From Phragmites australis (Eukaryota; Streptophyta; Magnoliopsida; Poales; Poaceae), in NCBI RefSeq assembly GCF_958298935.1, contig NC_084939.1:9501501-9565500 (forward strand): a DNA stretch of 64,000 nt, given 5' to 3'. The translations under genes and the position numbers were made by a program. The notes under the pieces were generated by a model, which saw only the letters and a list, made by a program, of their open reading frames with translations, was not told where the DNA came from and did no database searches. Shown here one piece after another: positions 36,080 through 46,893 of the stretch. Position 1 is the stretch's first letter, and each line of letters begins with the position of its first letter.

Positions 36080-36480
36080 AATCAGTTTTTTCCTTACAGC
36101 TTGGGCTATTCCTAACAGTTGGTTAAGCACAGTCATGGAAAAGTCTTTCCTGTCGGGTTTTTTGAATTTTGCTTACAGTTTCGTGTGTCAGGAAAAAAGT
36201 AGATCTGAGGCAGTGCGTGTCTTGGGGACGTATCAGACATCCCCGTCCGAACTTACTTTGAAAATCAACATGGAAGGAGCGTGTTTAGGGAGAGAGTCGC
36301 ATGCGGTTTCACCGCTCGCAAATAGTTCTGGAGAAGTTCAATCGGAGGAAGGAGCACATAAACAGGGGCGCGGTGGTAAGGCTTTAGGTGGAGCTGAACT
36401 GACGGGGGTTGGATCCCCATCTTATACTCCCCTGTAGGCCTTTAATGAAGGCCGAACATTAGGGGGCCTGTTCTAAAAAA
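36080..36480 (+). other. Compositionally distinct patch, possible organelle-derived DNA
   Basis: A 100-codon frame opens at 36135 (MEKSFLSGFLNFAYSFVCQ) and runs to 36437 through purine-rich sequence unlike its neighbours. A stretch at about 36277-36312 includes AGAGTCGCATGCGGTTTC, which partly resembles the right arm of group II intron domain V in plant mitochondria; the left arm does not pair well. A nuclear insertion of mitochondrial DNA is a guess from this look and feel, not an identification. Confidence 0.25.
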
Positions 36481-37159
36481 ATAATAAAAAAGGGGGCAGG
36501 GCGTGTCTCATGTCTTTTGACGGAGACACTAGCTATTCTTATTGCAATCTCAATATGGCGGCAGATGCATGCATAAATTAGGCACTGGCTGAAAGAGATT
36601 ATTTGGCTTTAAAACATGCTCCTCTTTCCTCAGCTTATGGTGTTTTGATTTATAAGAGGTCATTAACTGCACTAGAAAATGTAATAATGTGGGTCATGTT
36701 ATTATTGCTTTTGGTGCAACTGTAGTGGAGGATGGTGATAATGTAAAAATGTAGGTCAAGTTATTCTTTCCCTCGCCCTCCCTCTTAATCTTTGCCAAAA
36801 AGGTCTACCTGAACTCTAGTTCTTGATTCTTTTTCTTGTCTAATCGAATTGAAAAATTCTCCAAGTCAAGTTGAAAAGTGTACCAAAACCAAGTTAAAGT
36901 ACAGCCAATATTATTCGATTCAAGTTTTTTTTTTTTTGGTTTGGAGTTGATCATTCTTGATTTCAAGTGAAATATCTATTTTCAAGTTAAAATTCTCAAT
37001 TCAAGTAGAAATTTCTTGATTTTGGGTTGAAAAATTCTCAGTTCTATGTGGAAATCATCACATTTGAAGTAGAAACTTTTCTACTTCAAATTGATAATAA
37101 CTGGAATGTAAGTTTGACAATGTTTGTTTTCAGCTACAAAAGAAAAATAAGCTTAAGGA
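36481..37159. other. Anonymous AT-rich DNA
   Basis: No gene is supported. Positions 36850-37100 have several loosely repeated TTCAAGTTGAAA and AAATTCTC motifs, giving short imperfect direct and inverted repeats. Confidence 0.45.
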
Positions 37160-37188
37160 CTAGAAGTTCGGCGCGGCATTGCTGCGCC
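37160..37188 (-). mobile_element. Probable Helitron 3' terminus
   Basis: On the minus strand, GGCGCAGCAATGCCGCGCC can fold into a short GC hairpin. It is followed after six bases by CTAG and then T, the arrangement expected at a Helitron 3' end inserted between A and T. The element would extend to higher coordinates. No TC-type 5' end was identified, so its length is unknown. Confidence 0.45.
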
Positions 37189-38017
37189 CAATGACCCGTG
37201 GTCACGCGGGTGCCCTGCAGTTGCCGTGTTTCGTTGATATTAGTTGGACCATTAGGGTCTCGAGTCCACACGTTTAGGTCTTCCATTTACCGAAGTCTTT
37301 TAATTTTTTATTTTCAATAGTATTATTTGTATTACTCTTCAATCTCATATTTTCGGTTAGTTTTGTAAGCCGGTGTCTGAAATAATGGAATATTTGGAGT
37401 TCTGGACTGGGGCGTATAAGCAGCTTATGTTACTTCAATCAATAAGAAAAATATGGAGTTACAACATTAATGTAGGAACTGATCACATTTCTGCTAATTC
37501 ATACTTCTATTTCTATCGGTATATCCATCTTTCTTCGTGATGTCTATGCAAAGCTTGCTCTTTTCAAATTGATTCCTTTTGTAAAATCGATACTTTTTTA
37601 TTATACATATGTTTAGTAATTAGCGTGCTGCGTGGCCCGTTGCCGAATGAGCATAGACTTCAAATACTATATAAAGGAAATACTAAAATAAAGCATACAT
37701 TTAAAGAGTGGAAGTACAATGTCACGGTGATATTATGCGTAGTTGATGATAGTACAATTATTGAATAAAGCATACTTTAAAAAACTCTTGGTAGGATATA
37801 TTAAAAATTACACAAAGTAGACAACAAATCATTTATGCACTTCCGCCTTTTCTTTTTTCGTCCGGCTTGGGCTTGCTCGGCTAAAGGGCGGGGCCCACTT
37901 GTCAATGGTGGGGGGAGATAAGGAATGGGCTTGGCTCGGGTTGGGCTCGAGCGAATTGAGATCGAGGAGGAGGGGTGAGCAGAGAGGAGTGGTGGTGGGC
38001 GGCGGCAGGCGACGGCG

Positions 38018-38056
38018 ATGGAAGAGCCGATGGACAAGCATTCCAAACAAGACACA
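38018..38056 (+). pseudogene. Exon-1-like fragment, unknown gene
   Basis: A GC-rich leader (37840-38017) ends in GGCGATGG, a good plant start context. It opens MEEPMDKHSKQDT, followed by GTAAGG, a consensus splice donor. I cannot name the protein. If the Helitron end at 37160 is real, this could be a captured exon. It could equally be the first exon of a decayed host gene. Confidence 0.25.
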
Positions 38057-38553
38057 GTAAGGAATCAGTTTGAAGAACAATGACGGATATGCCAAACTGT
38101 TCGTACAAATATAATTGAAATGTTTTAAATCTCCTTTCTTTAGAGGTATCTAATCTTTTTCATTTGAGGATCTAAGCAATGGTAATCTTTAGAGATATTG
38201 AACACTATCATATTAGAACAGCTGCAAATTCATTCTGATATTGGTAGGACGACATAAAAACAAAGATATGTTTGATAAAGGTTCCCTTGAATGATAGCTG
38301 ACTGAGAATATGTTACGTACCAACGTATATATCCATCCATTTTCAGTAGAATATATAGGCGATCAGGACCATTCTTCCCCGATATCAGAATATTAGTAAG
38401 CATTCCAAATAATACAGGTCATAAGTATGAACTTACGGAAGGAAACACATGAATGCTAAGAATATATTCTGTACCAGAAGAACTACTGTTAAGTGGAATA
38501 TGAAGCAATGTGTATTAATGGTGCTAGCATAATACGTGTCATCTGAACCTCAG

Positions 38554-38784
38554 ACCTCATCTTCCCATGAAAAATACTTTGAAGAAGCTGAAAAGAACAT
38601 TGATTCTACTAAAATCTAGAAATCAACTGACAGTCACTTGGAGAACAATAAAGTTAGAAACCAATCATCAGCAAACTGGAATTACCTCCTCCATCACTTC
38701 ATGTATGTCATGGAGCAAAGCAATGTTGCGATGCCACATAACGCATTTCTTGCAATGCCACATAACGCATTTCAGCTTGGATGA
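38554..38784 (+). pseudogene. Exon-like fragment with one stop, unknown gene
   Basis: After AG at 38552-38553 a frame reads EKYFEEAEKNIDSTK, then a TAG at 38617, then HLENNKVRNQSSANWNYLLHH and a repeated AMPHNAF motif, to TGA at 38782. The Glu/Lys-rich, helix-like composition is protein-like, but no family is recognised and coding status is unproven. Confidence 0.25.
38728..38775 (+). repeat. 24-bp tandem duplication
   Basis: GCGATGCCACATAACGCATT begins the first 24-bp unit. The second unit follows at once and differs at three positions. The duplication keeps the reading frame of the fragment around it (AMPHNAF twice). Confidence 0.85.
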
Positions 38785-38833
38785 CCTAAAAAGAAAACAG
38801 GAGCACTCTGCCAAAACAAACTTCTGACTTCAG

Positions 38834-39307
38834 TACTGACATTTTCATTAATGTAGATAACTACTGAAACTATGCATTGGTATTTAAATCTACACTATGA
38901 TCACCTCAGGGGTAAAAGGACCAACAGGTTTCAGGAATTGGTAGAGGACCACAGGTAATTGAAAATAAATACATATGAGACGATTGAAGTACTATTTTTT
39001 TCTTCATGAAAGACAATAGTCTTTATCCGATGAGGCAGTGTCAATGCTGCCAACTCTAAAGTCTTTTTTTTACTGACATTTTCATTAATGTAGATAACTA
39101 CTGAAACTATGCATTGGTATTTAAATCTGCACTATGATCACCTCAGGGGTAAAAGGACCAACAGGTTTCAGGAATTGGTAGAGGACCACAGGTAATTGAA
39201 AATAAATACATATGAGACGATTGAAGTACTATTTTTTTTTCTTCATGAAAGACAAAAGTCTTTATCCGATGAGGCAGTGTCAATGCTGCCAACTCTAAAG
39301 TCCTTTT
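38834..39307 (+). repeat. 237-bp tandem duplication
   Basis: A unit beginning TACTGACATTTTCATTAATG at 38834 repeats at 39071 and ends near 39307 in AAAGTCCTTTTTTT. The copies are nearly identical over their whole length, with a few substitutions and a poly-T length change, so the event is recent. Each copy holds a 45-base stretch between AG and GTAATT (about 38913-38954 in copy 1) that could be an exon. Confidence 0.92.
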
Positions 39308-39615
39308 TTTAATCAATGCAGAGAGTTCTTGAATTTTCATTCATCCGATAGAATTTACCCATAGAGCTGAAACACATGGCAGCTATGTTACACTGATACG
39401 GATACATGTATCGGTATTGGGTCGATACCGATATGCGGATATGCCATTTTTCCAAAAATCCCGATATGCGGATACATTTCAATAATATTTTATTAAAAAT
39501 AAGTAATGGGACACATAAAAATTATAGCAGCTAGCAGGAAACCAGGAATAATAAGTTACCTACTTACCTTGTGATTAAGCCATTTTGCTACCATTTGGGC
39601 CATTCCAGTGAAGTA

Positions 39616-39868
39616 CTCCCTCCGATTGCAAATGTAGGTCGTTTTAGACTTGTGCACAGAGATTAAGAAAGTAGATCAAATGACCTTGTTGCCCTTTATT
39701 TATTCTGCATTGAAAAAGATAACTCATTCACTTATGAGAGTGGTACATTTATTAAACAAGGGTAAGAAGGGAACAAAAGAGAAAAAAGTGCATAGAAGTT
39801 TGAGAATGACTTATATTTAGAGAATAGTTGAGGAAGCTAAAACGACCTACATTTCCAATCAGAGGGAG
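39616..39868 (-). mobile_element. Stowaway-type MITE (copy A), TSD TA
   Basis: The 253-bp sequence is flanked by TA and ends in CTCCCTCCGATTGCAAATGT and its near-inverse (ACATTTCCAATCAGAGGGAG). The TIRs continue into GTCGTTTTAG/CTAAAACGAC. The same family occurs in opposite orientation at 48642-48896. TA duplication and CTCCCTCCG ends are typical of Tc1/mariner-derived Stowaway MITEs. It sits inside the hAT-like element and is therefore younger. Confidence 0.88.
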
Positions 39869-40116
39869 TACTAAAGTGAGCCAACAGCCAAGACTCCATC
39901 TAAATAAGAATGTACAAGAGGGTTACAAACTTACAACAAATGCATAGTGTAAAATACTAAAATTTGAGGCAGGAAAGACAAACAGATTACATCACCTTTG
40001 AGGAGTTACTTCCAGCCGACCTACATCCCTTCCCTTCTTCTCTTATTGACTGAATAACACACAAGAACATAGAAGAAACACAATCTTAAGAGTCTCAAAT
40101 TGAAAAGTTCAGTAGT

Positions 40117-40203
40117 TCACACAATAAAACATAGAGCCTTAATGTCTGTCAAGGTTGCAGAAGCACCAGCACCAACATCACTACTTGAACCCTCGGTCGC
40201 CAT
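40117..40203 (-). pseudogene. Short ORF in the hAT-like element, possible transposase 5' remnant
   Basis: A minus-strand frame starts MATEGSSSDVGAGASATLTD and ends after 28 codons. Small, Ser/Gly/Ala-rich N-termini of this kind occur in plant hAT transposases, and its position near one end would fit a deleted autonomous parent. It has no domain, so the link is a guess. Confidence 0.3.
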
Positions 40204-40915
40204 CTTCTCCCCGTCGGAAGGAACAAAGTTAGCACCTAATCCTACAAAATGAACCCTATTGCTAAGCCAATCGGGAGGGGGAAAAGGGGGAAAAGGGGAG
40301 GGGGAGAAGGAGAACTCACTGCCGGGCGCCAGCTGCAGGAGGTGAGGACGCTGTGCTCAGCTAGGTCATGGCTGCAATAGGTGAGGAGAAGGTGCCTTGC
40401 TGGTTCGGCCAAGGTGAAGAATGGAAGCCAGTGCTAGTGTTGGTCCTCGTCGGTCGCCTGTCGCCGCCTACCGGTCGTCGCTGTGGGCGTGGAGGCGGCA
40501 CCGCTGCTGCGTGCCTACGGCTGCTGCAGGCGAGGGAAAGAAATCGGAGGTGGTAAGAACGGAGCAGGGAGAAAACGGGAAGGAAAGGAACTCACCTCAC
40601 CATCACCAGTAGCCGTCGAGTCGCCGCCCTCCGGTCGTCACTTGCAGATCTGCTGCGCTGCGCTCGTGCGTGTGCGGGTGGCTAGGGCAGGAAGCGATCG
40701 AGTCGCCCTGATGTATCGACCTGAGTGGGTTGGGCCGTATCGTGTAACTGGGCCAATACGTACCAGCCCACGTATCAGGTTAATAAGTATTTATTTTTTT
40801 CCAGATACTCCAGGGATACATATCAGCGGCGTATCCACCACGTATCCGTATCAGATACGATATCCGGTACGGATACAACGCCAAACTGGAGTATCCGTGT
40901 TTTAGAGCATGGCAG

Positions 40916-41998
40916 ACTTGAGAATGGGTACCACTGCAAATGAAATCAGGTAGTATTTTTAATTCTTTTAGAATCAGGTGATCTTTGGTCTTGTTTGGTA
41001 GGGGCAGGGTAAATGGGCTTTGAGGAGCCAAATTAGATGCACGTTAAGATAATAAATATTGTAGGCATGTAGGTCATGTACTAACAAAAGTAATTTATCT
41101 CCATTTTGTTCAACAATAACTTGCCTGTCTTTATAGGTTTTTAAAAATGAAGGATTATGACAATTTAGTTATTAGGATTTATGGCAAGTGTACTGCAGAT
41201 CTGTACAGAAATTGAGGATTTTTTGCAATAGAACTAAGACATCCTGAATCTGATATAACATGAATAGTACTTATGTAAAGACTGTTGAGAATAAGAAACT
41301 AAAAAAGTTATATCTACCAAGCCTACACTTACTTTCAGATGCTAAAGTGGATCTGATATTGGTAAGGGAAAGAAAAATATTATGTCACAAACAGGGGACA
41401 TACCTGAAATATCCATCCGACTTAATTCATGCATTTGATCCATTGGAGATCACTTTTTTTATCTGATATTAGTAAAATCTGAGAATAAAAGTGCATGTCA
41501 TATACAAAAATAAAAGAAGTATATGCGTTGAGTATTAACATCTCTTTTTATTGTCGTTCTTTACTTACCCTTCAAATTTAATTCAAAATTTTCTTGTAGA
41601 ATCACAATTAGCCATGAAAGCTTTAACGAAGGACAGTAAGATTATAGGTGATAATAGCAAGCAATTTTTTTTTTTGCGAATGAATAGCAAGCATAATTAA
41701 TAATAGCTTTTCTATGGGCACTACCATGCTGTTATGAACTACACAAAATCAAGTTACTATGGTTCATATTTCTTGCACAAAGAAAGATACAATTGACAAC
41801 ATAGCAGAAGTATAACCATACTTCATTAGGACTGTATAGCTTGCTGTGTCACAACCACTGTGCTAGGCGCTGGACATTTTGTGGAACATGTTGCAGGCAG
41901 CGGTGACGATGTGGCTGTGTCCTGCTTTCGGTTGCTCGCCGTCGTCTTGTTCCTGCAGGTCCCTGCAGGCGCCTGCCGTCCGTGATGGTGCTCTCGCC
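40916..41998. other. Anonymous DNA
   Basis: AT-rich sequence without a supported gene runs to about 41820. A short GC-rich part (41840-41998) lies directly against the hAT insertion and resumes on the other side after 46893. Confidence 0.5.
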
Positions 41999-42018
41999 TA
42001 GAGATGGGACTTTGGGCC
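41999..42018 (+). repeat. hAT left terminal inverted repeat
   Basis: TAGAGATGGGACTTTGGGCC pairs with the reverse of 46866-46885 at most positions. Subterminal GGCCCGGC/GCCGGGCC motifs continue to about 42240. Confidence 0.92.
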
Positions 42019-42239
42019 GTATTTTTTGGGCCGGCCCAGGCACGACACGGCCCGGCTTGGCCCAAGCACGGCACGGCCCGAGCACAGACGGGTCGGGCCG
42101 GCCCGGCACGATTTATGGGCCGGGTCGGACCTTGATACAAGGCACGATGGGCGGCCCGGCCCAGCACGAAAAATGGGCCGTGCCTGGGCCGGCCCGGCAC
42201 GAAAATGGCCCGAGGCACGAAAATGGCACGGTGGCCCAG

Positions 42240-42860
42240 TAGTCCGCGAGCTCGCCGGCGGAGAGACGGCGGCGTGGCTGCGGTTGGCAAGGGTACCAGG
42301 AGCATCAGCGTGGCGTGGAGAATCCATCTGATTTGGTCGCGGAAACATGCAGTGGCTTCGTGCAGTGTGGTCACCAGCCGCGAAGAAGATGAAGTTCGGC
42401 TCCGGCTCCATGGCGGCCATGGCGTCCTCACGGCGGCAGGTCGGCAGCAGGGCTGCAGGCCGAGGATGGGGAACGTCAACGCGCCTAGGCTGCAGGAGCA
42501 GATCCGACCATGGGGCTCGACGGAACCTGCAGCAGCGCATCGGGTTTGAGCTCGGTCACGTCGAATCCGGCGACGGCGCTCGGTCGCAGAGGAGGAAGAA
42601 GGGCGAAGCAAGCTTAACTCCGGCGGGGGCTTCGGTGGTGGAGAGAGGGAACTGGTGGAGGAGAAATAGACGAAGCTCCTCCGAGCTTCAGGCGGCAGGG
42701 CAAGCTTAGAGGAGGCCGGGCACCGTGGTTGCAGAGGCGGCGGTGCTGTGCAGCACAGAGATGCGATGGTACCGTATGAATGATAGCTGGAGCCTGGATG
42801 CCTGTTATCAATGAAGGTGGTGGTGGACAGGTGGTTGTGGACTTTTGGTTGGGGCAAGAA
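42240..42860. other. GC-rich segment inside the hAT element, left side
   Basis: The segment is GC-rich and open in several frames on both strands, so open frames are not evidence here. It contrasts with the AT-rich transposase region. It may be captured host DNA or the element's own leader. No protein family is recognised. Confidence 0.35.
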
Positions 42861-43317
42861 AATATCACGCTATTTTTGTTCATTTTTCTAGCTCTTTTTT
42901 TTTTGTTTTTGGTTATGAAATAAAATGGTTTTGTGCACTTGTTGAGCTGCTGTTAGGTAGCACGGTGATTACTCTAGTCGCCATGGCATTCATTCGATCA
43001 CATGGACTTGTTACAGTGCTCTGTTTTTTAATCCTTTGCAGATGTCGCACTGCCGCAGTACAAGTGTCCGGTACACTATGCCTTGGTTCAGTGAGGTCGC
43101 CTCATGCCCTCGATGCCGGAGCCAGTGAGACGAGAAGGACAGTGTACAGGAAGGGGTGACACTGTGCAGGATGGGGTGAGCAGGGCTCGGCGTGGCGCTT
43201 ATCGTTGGGCAGTGGCCATCGCATCAATTGAAGTGAAGAAATTAGAATGAACTTTAGCTTTACGTCGTGAGCCCGTGACTCATAGAGTGTATTGCACACA
43301 CACTCCTGACTTATTGA

Positions 43318-45711
43318 GTGACACAATCGAATGACTCATCGACTTTCGCTTTACGCTGTCACTCATCCAGTGACACAAACTCACAAAGCGAAAAAAAAGC
43401 AACGGGCAAGAGTAAACAAGCAATGGCTAAGAGCAAATGGCTACTTCTCTACTTCTATTTAATCTTTCAGTCTGTTCTATATTTTTCTATCACACCAAGT
43501 CATCAAACACAACAAACAATCATGCTACCTCGTTCAAAGTCATGTGTTGTTCGGAGCAAGCGCTCCAGAGCCGCCCAACGCTCCGTTAGCCCTCCTCCAG
43601 CTCTCGACCCTCGCCAATTGTCCCCGAGCATGGGAGATTACGGCATGGACGACCGTCACATGGACGGTCTCGAGGGGTACGAGGATGACCATACCGACGC
43701 AAATCCGATAGAGCCTGAGGATGTGAATCATGCCTCTGTTGGTAACACATCCACCTCAACCAGACGGCGGTCAGAAGCGTGGAAGCACATGAAGTTGGTT
43801 GAGGAAATACGGGGTGGTATAGAGGTATATATCGCAATTTGCAATTATTGTAATAGAGAATTATCTGCGTCTACAGCAGTAGGTACCGGACATTTGAATC
43901 GACATTGGAAACGGTGTCGGGAGAAGATTGTTGCAGCTGCGCGGATAGCCAGGCAACCTATACAGACACAACTTACCTTCGCGCCTGACGGTTCGGTAAG
44001 CACATGGATATTTGATCCTTCAGTAGCTCGTCAAGAAATTGCTAAATATATAGTTTCTGAGGATCTACCGATTAGAATGAGGGAAAGCCTTACTTTTGAG
44101 AGAATGATCCAACATGGTTTTTGTCCACAATATCAACATGTCTCTAGAAAAACTACTAAGAATGACATTTTAAAATTATTCCATAGTCAATTAGACGCTT
44201 TGAAGCAAAACTTCCATAACGTGATCTACTCATTTGCTTTAACATCTGATATTTGGACGTCATCACACCAAAGAACATCATATCTTAGCGTTGTCGCACA
44301 TTATGTAGACAACAACTATACCCTAAATAAAAGAGTAATAGGGTTTAGAATCATCGATGAGTCACATACTGGAGAAGCCATTGCCGCACGTGTGCTAGAG
44401 GTTGTTAAGGAATTTAAAATAGAAAATAGGATTATTTCTATAACTTTAGATAATGTATCAGCCAACTCAAAAGCAATGGAGGACCTAGAACCTCACATAC
44501 AGAGCTACATTGGTGGGTATGTTCTCCACCAAAGATGTATGTGTCATATCATCAATATCATGGTGCAGGCAGGTATGACAATGGTAAGTAGATATTTGAA
44601 CAATATTCGTGGTGCCATCCGTCTCATCTCTAGTTCGCCTACAATGTTTAGTAGTTTCAAGGACTACTGCAAGGCTCAAGGTAGGAAGCCAAGGAAATTC
44701 GGACTTGACATGAAAGTGCGCTGGAATTCAACATATACTATGTTGAAGCAAGTGAAAGGTTACGAGGGAATTATTACTGTTTTCGTAAATGCTCAAAATG
44801 CTGGTTTACTACTTACAGAAACTGATTGGTACATTGCTACACGTTTACGACTTTTTCTAAAACCCTTTTACAAGGCAACAGTACAATTATCAGGTGTTTA
44901 TTATCCTACATCTTGCTTAGTAATAGAGTGGCTTTAGAGAATTGCATACACATTTAACGAAAATAAGGATGACAATGTTTTAGCTCCCATTGTTGAACAA
45001 ATGAAAGATAAATATCTAAAATATTTCTCTGCTATCCCACATCTCTATTGTTTTGCTGTTATATTTGACCCGCGCAAAAAGTTAGGTGGTTTGGAGCTTG
45101 CTTTGCAGGAAATAGGTGACTTGCTCAACCTTGATTTCTCGGATGCCTACAATCATGTCAAAGAAGAAGTATTTCGGGTTTTCCAGTTATACCAGGGCAA
45201 ATTTGGATGTAGCCCCCTGGTCTCGAAGTCTACACAGCAACACAAAGCAAGCAAGTCGAGTGCGGCCAATTTATGGAACAAGATCAAAGGCAAGGGATCC
45301 ACATCAACATCTCAGCAGACAACTAGGTTATCTTGGAATCCCATAGCAGAGCTTAACCACTACCTTGAGCAAGATCTTTACACCCATGATCCAATGCTTG
45401 CGGACAACAATACTATCAACCTTCTTGCATGGTGGAAAGATAAAGAGCGATTCTTCCCCGTGTTGTCACACTTTGCACGGGACGTTCTCCTAGTTCCAGT
45501 GTCGACCGTCTCGTCGGAAGCGACATTCAGCATGGTGGGGAGAATTATTGAAGAACGGAGATCATCGCTCACTCCTGAAATGGTAGAGGCAATCACCCGT
45601 CTTAAAGACTGGGAGAGGGCGAACGCTGGCACACAACATCAGCTTGAGGATCTGGAGATCGCGGGGGCATTAGCGGACCTCGAGAATCTTGATTTAGATG
45701 ATAATGAGTAA
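43318..45711 (+). pseudogene. hAT transposase with one nonsense codon
   Basis: One frame runs from 43318 to 45711, broken only by TAG at 44935-44937. A better start may be 43522 or 43630, after the low-complexity leader. Domains in order: BED-type zinc finger (ICNYCNRELS...HLNRHWKRC, near 43838-43920); the RNase H-like core with LTSDIWTS and ITLDNVSANS supplying two aspartates and CMCHIINIMVQ between them; a DUF4413-like middle; and the hATC dimerisation region (NTINLLAWWKD, VSSEATFSMVGRI with the third acidic residue). About 800 codons is near the usual size. It would cut and paste elements carrying these TIRs. No frameshift is visible. Confidence 0.93.
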
Positions 45712-45984
45712 ATCATGTGTGTAATGATGTACTGTACTCTTTTCCTTACCGGAGGAACTCCATACTGGGGTGTAAGGTTTTTAACGAGGCAGTCATATTG
45801 TATTATTTTATAATAAAATTTCTCTTTTTTTCCTCCAAAAATATTTGATACATCTATTTTATGTATTATATTAATTTTTTACTTTTTTTATTGTGGCTGA
45901 TGCAGTGACGTGACTCTGCATGTTATTTCTCCTTTCGAGAGTAAAAAAGTCCTCATGAGTCATGACATCCGGCTGGTGCCGTGA

Positions 45985-46735
45985 ATCGTGCTGCAACTTG
46001 TACCAAAAAGTTGCTGCGGAAGCCGGAAAGTGAGCTGCACGGTAAGTGAAAAGTTCCCGCGCCACGCTCGCGCCCGGGCCCTCCCGCGCGGCCGCACTCG
46101 CGCCAACACGCGGCGCCAACGCCAGCGCCCTCCCGAGCCGTCCCGCGCCACGCCCGCCACCGCGCCGACACGTGGCTCCAGTGCCAGCGCCCTGTCGCGC
46201 AGCCGCGCCACGCCATCGCCCGCGCCCACACGCGGATGCATCGGTGTCAACGTCTCTTCAATCTCATCCCCTCCCGATTCCCGAAGTAGCCCTTTGCCAG
46301 CGGCGGCACGAACCGGCGGCGCCCGTCCACCGCGAAGAGCAGCTTGGTGCGCTGCTCCGGGTCCGGGGCGAGCCCGAGCGCGCGCCGCGTCGTCCGCGCT
46401 CGACTTTGCCGCCACAGCCGCCGCGCAGGCGCCTGACGTCGCCACGGCCTCTGAGCACGCGCGCCGCGGCTCCACGTCGTCCACGCTCGACTTCGCCGCC
46501 ACGGACGCCGCGCGCGCGCCTGACGCCGCTCTGCATCGCAGCTTCGTGTCGTTCGCCGGAGAGCGCGTAGCAGTAGCAGATGTTGCTGCGGTACTGGAGC
46601 GAGGCGCTGAACCTGAGCCCTCCACCGCTAGCGCCACGTCGGGCGCGTCGTCGTCGCCTCCGGAGACTCCTGACGAGGCACACACACAGCAAACGTGCGA
46701 GCTCCCGTGCCGGGCCCGTGCCAGCCCGGCACGAT
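45985..46735. other. GC-rich segment inside the hAT element, right side
   Basis: The segment is very GC-rich and open in several frames. It contains an internal imperfect duplication of about 85 bases near 46388-46530 (TCGTCCGCGCTCGACTTTGC and TCGTCCACGCTCGACTTCGC). The translated plus frame repeats a LDFAAT motif. Origin is unknown; it may be host DNA captured by the transposon. Confidence 0.4.
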
Positions 46736-46865
46736 GAGGCCCGTCGTGCCTTTGGGCTGGGCCTGGGTCTAGCTGGAGGTGACTCGGGCCAGCCCGACCC
46801 GGCACGAACAGAACCTTGGGCCGTCCTGGCACGGCCCGAAGGGGCCGAGCCGGGCTGGCCCGACC

Positions 46866-46885
46866 CGACCCAAGTCCCAGCTCTA
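46866..46885 (-). repeat. hAT right terminal inverted repeat
   Basis: Read on the minus strand it is TAGAGCTGGGACTTGGGTCG, matching the left end with a few changes, and it is followed outside by the TSD CTCTCGCC. Confidence 0.92.
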
Positions 46886-46893
46886 CTCTCGCC

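Larger units (their letters stand above)
39383..40907 (-). mobile_element. Non-autonomous hAT-like transposon, TSD CATGGCAG
   Basis: Eight bases CATGGCAG flank both sides (39375-39382 and 40908-40915). The ends are imperfect inverted repeats: CTATGTTACAC...GATACGGATAC on the left, and CTCTAAAACACGGATAC when the right end is reversed. Many GATACGG/CCGATAC motifs occur within 150 bases of each end, as in subterminal regions of hAT elements. An 8-bp TSD is the hAT signature. At 1525 bp there is no transposase, only a short minus-strand ORF near 40203, so it must have been moved in trans. A MITE is inserted inside. Confidence 0.72.
41999..46885 (+). mobile_element. hAT transposon, 4887 bp, TSD CTCTCGCC
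   Basis: The element starts TAGAGATGGGACTTTGGGCC and, reversed, ends TAGAGCTGGGACTTGGGTCG, giving near-perfect inverted repeats. The eight bases CTCTCGCC occur at 41991-41998 and 46886-46893. Both ends hold many GGCCCGGCACG-type subterminal repeats, the binding-site arrangement of plant hAT elements. A transposase frame lies in the middle. Two GC-rich stretches (42240-42860 and 45985-46735) lie between the ends and the transposase. Apart from one nonsense codon it looks complete. Confidence 0.95.

Noticed and set aside
41826..42857. A 343-codon open frame on the minus strand
   Set aside because: It spans the hAT left end, its subterminal repeats and the GC-rich segment. Crossing a transposon border makes a real gene very unlikely, and no domain is seen.
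45960..46832. A 290-codon minus-strand and a 249-codon plus-strand open frame over the same DNA
   Set aside because: Both are open because of GC content; neither has a recognisable domain and both run into the hAT subterminal repeats.
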